From assembly GCA_009746045.1 (NCBI GenBank), contig RPFO01000175.1, positions 1,001,001 through 1,065,000 on the forward strand: a stretch of 64,000 nucleotides of DNA, given 5' to 3'. Position numbers and translations under genes: made by a program. This DNA is from Mesostigma viride. Taxonomy: Eukaryota; Streptophyta; Mesostigmatophyceae; Mesostigmatales; Mesostigmataceae. Under the pieces are notes generated by a model. The model did not search any database and was not told where the DNA came from. It saw only the letters and a list, made by a program, of their open reading frames with translations. The number at the start of each line of letters is the position of its first letter. Within the stretch, counting starts at the first letter, position 1. Positions 34,201 through 46,200 of the stretch are shown here, one piece after another.

Positions 34201-37200
34201 ATAGTGTGTTGGAGTCCATGCATTGGGTTGCAGAGTCCATGGAGGGCTACGCTTCGCGAGGGCAACCCCTTGCCTGATGGTGACCATTACAGTGACCATG
34301 ATAGTGGCCGTCATTATTATACTAGGCTTCGCGAGGGCAACCCCTTCAGGGGGTCCGTTGGCCCGAACCTAGTTCTGTGGTCTCTGGGTAACTATTCTAG
34401 TGTCCCAAACGGCAAGTAACCATCAAAAGGGCAGAAGCCACCAGCCCTGTCCATTTTTGTGCCCCCCCCATCCATCATCCATTGCTGCCGCAGGGCTGTC
34501 TACCCACCACCGCTTCTAGATATTAGGTTGGACTACTAGGTACAAATTACTAGGGGGCACAAGTTCCGTCACGTCTCCCAGGCTCCGCAGACACGGCCCC
34601 TCAATGAATGAATTGACCCTTAATGACAGGGGTCGAATTCAACAGTCCTGGTCCCAAACCGCCATCCACCACTGCACATGTATCCATATTCCCCCCTCGT
34701 TTCAGTCACCATGGTTACAGCCGCCCGCACATCCCATGGTTCAAGCCGCCAGCACGTCCCATGGTTACAGCCGCCAGCACATCCTATGGTTACCGCCGCC
34801 AGCACATCCCTACCTGTCCAACGAGCACAGCTCCCGCAACGCGGCCAGCCGCGCGGGTTCCACCATGGCCATGCCCCTCTCGTGCTGCCGCCCACCAGGT
34901 GTCGACACGGGGGGCACCGCCCCCGCACCCATGACCCCACTCCCAGTGGCAGTGTCCCCCGTGCCGGATGGATTGCTGCCGCCTGCACCGCCCCCCGGCA
35001 TTTCTTCGGCGTCTGCACCCATGCCTGCACCCCCGATGGCGCCCGTCCCCGTGTGCATGTCTACCTCCCGGCCCGTTCCGGCAGCAGCGCCCAGGCCCCC
35101 ACCGGTGCCGGTCTGGACGCTGGTCGTGTGTATGGCATTGGCCATCACCCCCTCGCGCACGCGGTTGCGCTCGAGCTCCGTATGCTGCACGACGCGCGCC
35201 GCCACCGAGAGAGCCAGGGGGGAGATCCCGTTGATGGTCGTCGGTGCATCGTTGCCGTCGTCGCCCTGTTGTCGGGGGAGTGGATACATCAGCCACTTGT
35301 CAGAGGTGAATGCTAGTGTGTGGTCAAGAAGACTGGAAGCCAACTTCCAAGGAGCGGTTGCCTAACTTGCCATGCGAGCTGTCAGGCTGGTGTGGTCATA
35401 TTCTACATAGAATATGTAACGTAGTATTTATGCACTGACCCAAATCGCAGCAGATGGGCAAAGCAGCCTATCCCAGGCGTAGCAAGTACTCCGTTTTATA
35501 GATGGCTTCCTGTACCTAGTTCACACTGATTGGCAAGACTATGCCAGAGGTCCTGTGTTAGAAGTTAGAATCCTAGTTTACAATACAATCCTAGCAGCAC
35601 CCTCCTTAATGGAATCACACCACCATTCCTTTTCACATCCCTTTCATTCTGCCGTACCTGGCTGAATCCCTGAGACAGCAGCGCCCCGCACCCAAACGGG
35701 TCGTCCATGGCCATGCGCCAGGACACCCGCCGCTTGACACGGATCAGCCGGGGGGGTGGCTTGGGTGGCAGAGCCGCCCGCTGCAGGCCTGCACGCACTA
35801 TGGCGGTTCCCGATTTGCTCGCTGCCTGGCGATGACTGCCCTTGGTGAGGGATTCTGTGAGGGGAACAGCCACAGGGGGAATGCATACAAGTCACATCCA
35901 GTATTGGACTTTTGGGGGGGGGCATGATGTCCCTCCTGGGCATTCAACCGATCAATGTACCTCCAAGTGCCTGAGTATAAAGTGTTTGAACATTCAGAAT
36001 TAATGTAATTAACACCTGCAATGTCTGTGCTCGTTTGGAGGGAGGTGATGTGGCCACTACAACTCGGTAGGCTCATAGTCCTGGCAAACAACTTCTGGAG
36101 GAAACAAGCTCAGAGCAATCTCTTAGGCCCCTCACATGGCGTGACTCATCCTGGTAAGCGAATTCTAATGCTTGGTATACTTAAATATTTTAATTAAAAA
36201 TGATAAAAACTAAACCTATTGCCTGGCACACATGGCAAAGGACAAAGGCTCACAAAACCAGTGTGCAGATAACACTCCCGCCGATTAGATTCCTGAAATG
36301 AGGTCTGCGCTCGCTAAAGCCTAGATATGTCCTATGAGCCCATAGAACACGCCACTTCATGCCAGAGTGCTCCTGCTTTGGAAGCAGGGTGACACATACG
36401 CGGATGACAGCGAGAGGTGCCTTCAAGCAATCTTGCACCAAGTGTACGTCATGAAGCACCCAGGGCAACCGAGAGGACGGTGCGGATGCAAGCATGTACC
36501 TGCCCCGCCATCGCGCTCGTAAATCGTTTGCTCCCAGAAGTGGGGGCCGCACACCTTGACGGACAGCAGCTGCAGTGTGTGCGTACGCGCAGGCCCGAAC
36601 CATCACGCCAACTGTGAGGGCACTCTGGGAACAGGAGGCACACTACACCTGGAGGGATACTCGATTGCTCGACTTCCTGCCGATATCAACATTATTTTAT
36701 AAGGATCCGATATTATTGCATATCATGCGACAAGTATTGCTACGGGTAGCGACAACGTCCACACGTGCAGTAACAACGCCCAACCCATCCCCCGTCTGCA
36801 CGGGTGAATCAGCAAGGGGGTAGGAGCGAGTATCTAAGGCTCAGCACGCAACAACAGGCGAAGCCATAGCGTGCGACACTGACACGGTAACTTATTTCAA
36901 TTTATAAAAAAGTGCAAAGTCTTACTGGGCATAATGAGAGCTATCAAGAGGGAAGTCACCACACCCACGAGTCATTCAGAATTGTTACCGTGTGAAATTG
37001 ACAAGCCATGCCAACAAGCCATCACTGACTGCCCTCCGGCACATGAGCCAGGCAGGGCCACCCACCAGTCACCACACACTTTGTTGCCACCCATACAGCC
37101 CACCACGCCGCGCACCCACCTCGCTGGCTTCTGGCAGCAGGCACGGCGTCACTCGATAGATTGTCACCGGTTCAGCCCCTTTCGATACCAAGCCACCATC

Positions 37201-40200
37201 GGCCCCTCCTGCCCCACCCAGCACCCTGGCCTGGTCCATAGCACCATCCCAACCCCGTGTGCTGGGCTGATCAGGCGCCAGCTGGATGGCCAGGGGCACG
37301 GGGACGGGGTTCCGGGTGTCCACGTCCACCGCGTCGGCGGCGCGGTTCTCCGTGGCCAGCACGTACAGGTGGCGGAACGCCTGGGAGACGGGGAAGGTGT
37401 TGGGGCATGCGAGTGACGTGCAGGTGCGGAACGCCCACCCACGGCAGGCATGTGCATGGATGCATGATCGGATTCCTATTGGACGTCGTTTAGTATGGTG
37501 GTACGAGAGAGACCGTCAGACATCTGTATGAATGCGTGAGGAGGCATGTGTATGCTTGCATCGGTAGTAAATACACCTGCCTGCAGGTAGAAGCGGTTGT
37601 TGCTGTTCATGCAAGCTGAGATGATGACTAGGAATGTACTACTATATCTGTAAACAGACGAACCTGCAGGTAGAAGCGGTTGTCGCTGGGGGAGGCAGGG
37701 TACACGGGGAAGAGCGCGACAACCAGCGCCGCGATGGCCTCGTTCGAGCGGCAGAAGGTGCGCGCGCCGCCGCCCATGAACAGGAAGCCGAGCGCCATGC
37801 TGACCTGGGGGACGTGGGTGTGGTTTATTATGGGAGGTGTGGTTTATGGGAGAGCACATACGGAGCATGGTGAGCGCTGCCAAGTGCACCATGAAAAAGG
37901 AGGCCGAGGCCATGCTGACCTGGCGGACTCTTGAGTGACCGTTATGATAAGGTTGGGGTTTGGGCATAAGGGCATCAAGGCAGCGCAGAACAAGAAACTG
38001 CTATACCACACTATGAGAGTGTGCCATGCTGATCTGGCAGACCCTGAACGAGGGTCGTAGGGTGGGGCGTAGGAAGGGTGGGTAGAAAGGTGGGTAGGAA
38101 GGTGGTGGGTAGGAAGGGTGACGCGGTGCTTCTCGCAACAAAATTGCGACGAGCACCTTGTTATATAAGCACCTCAGAATACTTGCGCCTTGCTGACAAG
38201 GCCGTAGCCTCGCGGGGTGGTAGGAGCTGCGTTGTCAGGAGTTAAACGGTGCGTCACACTGCCGGTCACTGCATCGCCACTCACTCTTCTAGAATGCATG
38301 CATCGGGCATGGATAATAGGGGATATGCAGATACTGCCTCGGAACCTAATCGCTTATTTGGTATAGGCGATCATGGATGATAGGGGAAATGCTGATACTG
38401 CCTGGGTACCTAATAGCTTATTTGGTATGGGCGACTGGGACGTGCAAGGACCGCAACTAGTTTTGCAGAGCGCGACATTTTGAGCGCTGACAGGATATGA
38501 AGCACTTAGTACTGGTAGCCATCACGAGGGAGAAGATATCCGATGCTGAGAAGAAGCCAGCGACACTCTGAGCCAGTCAACAAAGAAAAAACGGGACTCT
38601 AGGTGCCACGTCACTTGGCACCATGCCTGTCGGCTGCATCCGCTATGCTTTGGTTACATGTTATATTGCACGCACAGTTGGGCCTGCACCATGATGCAGA
38701 ACGAGTCCTCTGCGGCCAGCCCACTTGAGGCAGTAGGAGAGAAGCTAGGGCGCCCTCCCTCCTCATTTTGTGTATAGGGGGTTGAAGGTTACTTTATCGG
38801 TACCCGCGTGACGCAGTCTACGTGCTTTCAAATTCATGTTTCAATTCATGCCAAGTTGTCGGCTGCAACCAAGGGGGATGCCCTCGGCTGCCTCGCCCTT
38901 CACCCTTGCCTCATGCCGCAACGCACCGCCATGTGGTTGCCGTAGGTGATGCTGCCCAACCCCGAGCCGGCCTGGCCCCCATCCACACGCCGGCGCAGCA
39001 GCCGCAGCAGCTGAAGCGTCTTGAGGTCGCCCGTGCCCGCCATGACCTATAGAGGAGATGAGAGGGTTGCAGAATAGAATGGGGGTTGGGGCAGGGGTTG
39101 GGGGGGATATAAGAGTGCCCGCCATGACATGTGTCGGGGGGAAAGGTGACGAATGTGAGGGGTGAAAAACTAAGGTCAAGAGTGTGAGGGGGGAAACAAA
39201 GGTGAAGAACGGAAGGGGTTGGGTGCGTTGGGGAGGACGAGCAAAGGCTTGAAGGAGGATGCCGGGGCAGGGGAAGAGAGGCGGGGCGGGAGTGGAAGAT
39301 GGGTGAGTGGGTGGGCACTTTGCGAAGCCATGGTGGGGACCCGGGCAGGGGTTGGGGGGGATATATGAGGAAAGGGGTCGGGGAGGGGCCTGGGGATTGG
39401 GGCAGTACAAGGATGCCAGTATTTGTGGGAACGAAAAGAGCGGATCTCAAGGGGCATGTCTTGTTGTGTGAAGCAAAAGTGATCATCTCTGCGAAATACT
39501 CTCGTGGTGACATCTCTGTCACTGCCATTTATCTCTGTTGTCCCAACATCTCTGCTGCTTGTATATCCTCGTCGTGACATCACCGTTGTCCTGCTGACAT
39601 GTAACAAGTTGTTCTCGCCAGGGTTTAAGGTTGTTGCCAAGCACCCCCTTACCACAGACAGCGCCAGTGCGACGGTGTCCAGGCAGGTCTCCAGCGACGC
39701 CTTGTCCACAAAGCTGGACGGCTTGGTCAGCCCACCCGGCACTGGGGGGTCCTGCAGCACTGCGGGTGCGGCCCGCTTCTGTTCGCGGCAGCAATAGCAG
39801 TCGAGCGGTAGAAATAGGCAGCAGGTGCAAACATTCATAGAATCAGCAGAAGGCGTAAACATTTATAGACAAGGCAAAAGGGAGGGGGCGCCAGGAATGG
39901 TAGGGGTCCAAGGGTATGTGAGGGAAGCAAGCAGTTGATTACACAATATCCCAGCCTGGTGGGCTTGTATTGGGATGCCAGAATATATGCACTCCGGAAA
40001 CTCTTCATGGCGCCCAATAGTACCCAAATTGGTCCGATTTTCCAAGAAACTGGAAGGTGCCCTAAACGGATCTGGCTGCATCAATCTATGCTCTTTAACC
40101 AAGCACTGGCGAATGCCAATGGGCACCACGGGTAACCATTCTTGCCAAGCAAAGCAAGGGATTACCGGAAGGCACAGCCTAGAGAGATCGGGTCATGAGG

Positions 40201-43200
40201 CCGTCTTTCTAGTCGTTGAAAAAAATGAAGGAAAATGAGAAAGCTGTGCAATGTACGAAGAAACAAAAAACGATACTGTATAACGTTCGTTATTTTGCAT
40301 GCTATATGCGTAGTCTCGTGTGTGCTAGGTTATAAGACGTCATGATACTACAGAAACAAGGCACCAGGAAGGCTCTGGTGTTCGGAAGGCTTAGACATGC
40401 TAACAAGACTGTACGCAAAGAAAGAGCGCCCTCCACGCGGGCCAGCCTACAGTAAATATACCTCGCAGCATCTGACATTGGCATGCTAAGAAATAGACAT
40501 CATTCAAGGCGCCACCCACCATGCAGATGTGCAAATGTAGATAGGCTATGCCATACTCGAAATGCAGGCAAGACAACGAAAGACCCCAAGCACGCCACCC
40601 ACCATGCGGATGAGCCTAACCTACATAGCCTCCACTGCATCTGACATGTTTATGATAGGCTAGAGATGCTACGGGAAGGCGCCACCCACCATGCGGATGA
40701 GCCTAACCTACATAGCCTCCACTGCACCTGACATGTTTATGATAGGCTAGAGACGCTACGGGAAGGCGCCATCCACCATGCGGATGAGCCTAACCTACAT
40801 AGCCTCCAATGCACCTGACATGTTTATGATAGGCTAGAGACGCTACGGGAAGGCGCCACCCACCATGCGATGAGCCTAACCTACATAGCCTCCAATGCAC
40901 CTGACATGTTTATGATAGGCTAGAGACGCTAGGGGAAGGCGCCACCCACCATGCGGATGAGCATGTGCGCGTACTCGAGGAGCGTGTCCCGCGCGGGTTC
41001 GTGCGCGGTGCCAGCATAGCGGATGCCTGGGCGGGTTCAAAACGAGACAAACAACGAGTTACAGTCAGAAAGTCTGAGTACCACGAAAGTCGCGCAAGCA
41101 GCTACCAGCATCGCGGATGCCTGGGCGAGTTTGGAAGGTGACAAGCCAGGAATGATAGTAAAAAATTGGGGAAGTGAAAAGGGGGGGGGGGAGGAGGAGA
41201 GACTGCGTTACAACAGATGGCATGGAATGCCCGCAAGTACTATGTCAGTCCAACGATAACCGCGTGATCTTAATGGCTTACAAATTAAATCAAATACCCG
41301 CAAGCGCTATAAAGAGCCGCACGCAAGCAGCTAAAATTATTGTGCCCCCTGAACAGCGAAATGGTGAAAATAGTTGGCATGCAAAAAATTAGAAGTACAG
41401 CATCACCTTAAATATCTATGGTCAGGCAAGCAAAACATGAGGGGCTAGCCTCACATACCCATTGCGAGGCATGCAAACACTAAGTGGCTAGCCTCACATA
41501 CTGGGGTTCGGGAGGGGGACCTTTCTAGGGGGGAGGATTCCTGAATTCCAGAACCTGCTGTCAGCAGGCGAAGAGTAAGTAGCCCAGCGTCCCATACCCA
41601 CGGCAAGACATGCAAAACAAGGTGCTGCTGAGCAGGCAAAGAATAAGTAGCCAAGCCTCCCGTACCCATGGCAAGGCAGGCCCCTGCCATAATGTGGACG
41701 TGCGTCTGCACGACCGCACCCACGTCCACCGCCACCAAACGCTCCCATTCGCCGGCATGGACCGCCGACACCGCGTCGGCGATGACAGGGGGCACCAGCC
41801 CTTCCACCCACGCCTTGGTGGGCGAGACGCTGGGCACCGTATGGTAACGCAAACACAGACAGAAGCAAGAAAGAGTGACCAGGCAGACGCACAGAGGAAG
41901 CAAGTATACGTAATGCCATCAGGGGCGACTTGCTGGCAGCCACCAATGGCCATACAATATCCAGGCAAGGCGCCTCGGTTGTAAACTAGTATACTACCTA
42001 CAGCCTACATGTACTACTAGGCCCACACCCGACAGTCTACAGCCTACAAACGGCAGTAAACTGCCCAGATTACTGGAGAATATTACTACTAATCTAATAT
42101 ATAGAGGTAGTACTATAATAACATATAGTAGTACATATACTGCAGTTTATATAATAGTTAGGGTATCCCGGTACGGCATGTCTGGGCAGCGAAAATACGG
42201 CGAAAACATGGCAAAAATATGGCGAAAATACTGCAAATACGTAGAAAATATGGGTACAGGCACCGCGCACCCCCAGGATCTCAGTACATACGGCAAAAAT
42301 ACGCGAAGATACGCCGTACCGGGACACACTAGACTAGTAGTAGTACTAGAAGCATTACTGTAAGGGAATGCTATCACGCTTGTGATGCCGTGAGACAGGG
42401 GGAAAGGAACCATGGTGTAGCGTTTAATTATAGTACGGACACGTTTCATGAATGTCATCTTACAGACATGTTTCACGAACCAATTAAAGCAATTGCCTGT
42501 GATGATGCAGGAATGCCGTCGCGGGTACTGCGAGGGGACCTCCTGGTTGCAAGAAACGGAGGAGCGATGCCAGGGAATCGATGATCATGCGGAAACCCTG
42601 GTCGGCCGATGTGCTGGCATATGCTATTTGCACAGGAAAATGGTACACAGATACATCACCCACCATTTCCACAGGATGAGGCTGTGGTATAAATGTCTTT
42701 TACGGGGTCGCGGTCACGGAGACTTGATACAATTCATGCACATGGAACCCACCTGTCCCACAGGATGAGGCCAGACGCCAGCACGCGCAGCAGCACAAAG
42801 TCGGGGCGCACGAAATCGAGCGCAAAGTGGGTAGAGGGGATAGCCACACGCGCCGCCGCCTCTGCGCTGTTGCTCTGCGGCAGGTGAGGCGGGGGTGGAT
42901 GGGAGGGAACAGGGGGTGGGAGGAAAAGCAGGGCGGCAGGGAAAGGGGAGTGGAAAAGGGGAGGAGGAGGGTGCAAAACAGGTACGCGACAATTGTTGAC
43001 ACAGGCCGCAACACAGGCAAGTCGAACACCGTCAAGGCATATACTGTTGAATGCGGGCAACAACGTATCAGCATCACTATAAGCCATCATTCCTCCTCCT
43101 GGAACTGTTGAATGGGGGCAACAACGTATCAGCATCACTATAAGCCATCATTCCTATATGCCATCATTCCTCCTCCTTACCACAACGTACATTCCTCCTT

Positions 43201-46200
43201 TTCTTCCTTGCCTTTAGGTTTGCCACTCCTTTCCTTATCTTTAGTCACCAAGACTATGCCACAACAAGCGTTTCTGAACTTCATTCATTTTTCTCCTCCC
43301 CTTCAGGTTCATGAGCCATAACTATCTGCCACCACAAGAAGTGTCGAGCGTTGCTGCGATAGTAATTATTTTCCTCCTCCTCACCTACATGAGCCATGAC
43401 CATTGGCCACTACAAGAAGTAGCGAGCATGACAGTAAATAATCATCCCTTTTTCTCCTTCTTTTCACCTTGAGGTACATGAGCCCGAGAGCGAGCGTGGC
43501 GCCTGGCGCCGTCACCGCGCAGTTGATCATGTCACCCTCCTGGATCTGGTGGCGGCGAAGAAAAAGGGGGGGGGTAGGAGGAAGCAAGAGGGGTCAGAGC
43601 TAGAGCTATACCTCAGAGCAACAGTTCAGAGCTACATTTCAGTGCTACCAGCCATACATGGCCGCCAGCATAGGTTGGCGCCGGCGTGCTCAACTGGTAC
43701 CTACCCATGCTCGCATTCCAACCACCACCTGTGCTATTATTTTAAGTAAATGATCTATCTATCCCAACCACCACCTGTGCTATTGTATTAAGTAAATGAT
43801 CTATCTATCCCAACCACCACCCGTGCTATTATATTAAGTAAATGATCTATCTATCCCAACCACCACCCGTGCTATTATATTAAGTAAATGATCTATCTAT
43901 CCCAACCACCACCTGAGCTATTATATTAAGTAAATGATCTATCTATCCCCACCACCACCTGTGCTATTATATTAAGTAAATGATCTATCTATCCCGACCA
44001 CCACCTGTGCTATTATATTAAGTAAATGATCTATCTATCCCAACAACCACATGTGCTATTATATTAAGTAAATGATCTATCTATGCCAACAACCACCTGT
44101 GCTATTATATTAAGTAAATGATCTATCTATCCCTATCCCACGTACAATGTTGCCCGTCGACATGCTGTTGTCATCGGCGCTGCGTGACCGCGTCCCCTTG
44201 GGCCTATCGGCCTCCGCCCAGCCGGCACGCCCGCCACCGCGCGGCCGCCCGGCTCGGCTCCGGTGCTGTGACGGAGGCCCGCAGTTAGGAAACAGGAGTG
44301 GTCCAAGGTGACAGACGCGCCACATAATCAGTTAAATGAATGTGTGACAGCGTCACGGTGTACTGGTGAAAAGGTACCATGGATCCCTAATACACAACAA
44401 GGAGGGCGCCCAAGCTTTTCTCATAGCCAGGGGGGGGCAGGCGCCAGAGTCAGCTAAGCACTTGGAAACACAGAGGATGAATCCACGAGCAATTCCACTA
44501 GCTACTAGACACTAGGCGATCCATACGGGATGCATCGCGAATGGTATCGGCCTATCAGCATGTCCAAAAATGCACGGTCGGGATCCCTTCCTTGTCACCA
44601 AGACAAAACTTGATGTTCAAGAATGCTGCAAATGCAACCCTTTCCCTATACAAACTACACCGGCCTGCTTGGCCGATCATCTTTTAAAATGCTGCAAAGG
44701 CAACCCTTTCCCTACAAAATCTACACCTGCCTGCTTGGGACATTGACGTACCCCCCGCCGTGTGTCGTCGTGCGGCGATATGTACATGTGGAGGCGATCG
44801 CACAGGCCCAGGTCCGCGAGGCCGACCGCGGTGCTCCCTTGGCCTGTCAGGGGGGGCACCCAGGGATCCGGCGACCACAGAAAATAGGCGGTGCTATCGC
44901 ACATCCGTTAAGTAACGCGGCACACAAGTTGACAACAGCGGAAAGCATCACGCCTCTCAAGGCAACAACTGCAGCCATGTGGATTGTTGGGAGTAAGACG
45001 TGCCAGCCAGAGCATCGGCATCCCAGCATCCGCGGCCTGTGTCCACCATTGAGTGTGTTAAATAAATTCTTTGTAGTTCTTTATTTTCCTAAGGAAAGAA
45101 AAAATCTCCATCAAGGTGTCTAGCTTGTCAAAAGAGCACGCACGTCTACACAGGGCAATGTCAGAGCAAGGCCGCAGCAGTCAGTGCATGAGTGGGCTGT
45201 CATCTCACGGACATCAAAAAGCCCTTGTCCATCCACATTCCATGCTTTTAAGAATGTTGAGAATACTAGCAGACACTACAGCGCATGAACCTACCTCCAA
45301 TAATTGATAACCACCAACCTCCATATGACCAAGGCAAGTGCGTTAGGCGCCATGCATCCCTGCATAGGCTGCATAGATCTGATATATACCGGTCAAAATC
45401 ACTTTGCAACTAATACTTTTGCGACCCCAAAACAAGTTGAAAGTTTAGGTTTGCGAGGCAAAGTTATTTCCACACGGTCATTGCGACGCGGTTTCTTGGC
45501 ATCAAATCCAACGAAATCAGCACAAAGTCTCGTGGGCAAGTAAAGTAGCAATCGAACTAAAGTTTGCGAACCGGAATAAAGCCTATTAATATACCAGTTT
45601 GCGAGGTTGCTTCGCAAAGTGAAGTATCTGGTGCTAAGTGATTTTGACCGCTATGGTAGTCACCACAAATGATGATTGCAAAGACCTACCCAACGTCACC
45701 AGCCCAAGCGCGAGGCCTGCCGCCAGGGAGTACCCCTCCAGGTCTTGCGCGCTCTCCCCCCCTGGCCGTTTGCCGATCTCGTCCTGTGGGTTGCAAGGAA
45801 CACGGTGCGGCCTGACTCAGTAAAGAGCAAGCACGCTGGCCTGAAATAAAACAATACGTTTTTGGAAGTAATATAAAAGTGGAATACTACAATACTGCGA
45901 CTCAACAGATGACTGGCATTGAAAACTTTTAGCGATGGCCCCAGGCTGATGACTGACAGTAAACGCCTGCAACGTTACTGACAAACGGATGTGACCAGCA
46001 GCCTCCCACAGCCATCGCAAATGCTACAGCAGTTCCAACAAACGCTCCATCTGTGTGTCTGGCCCTGCTTTGCAAAAAGGGCTGCTGAACTGGCCCAGAA
46101 CAAGTCCTCAGCGCAATGCTTTGCGAGGATGACCCCCCAGGGCACTGACCAGCAAGGGCACGCACAAGGGCACGCACAAGGGCACGCACAAGGGCACGCA

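Noticed and set aside
37120-37257. An exon end just after LAPDQ near 37258
   Set aside because: No GT donor there; the frame stays open to TPCLLPEASE with a good donor at 37119, and this ending fits the APC1 family and keeps phase.
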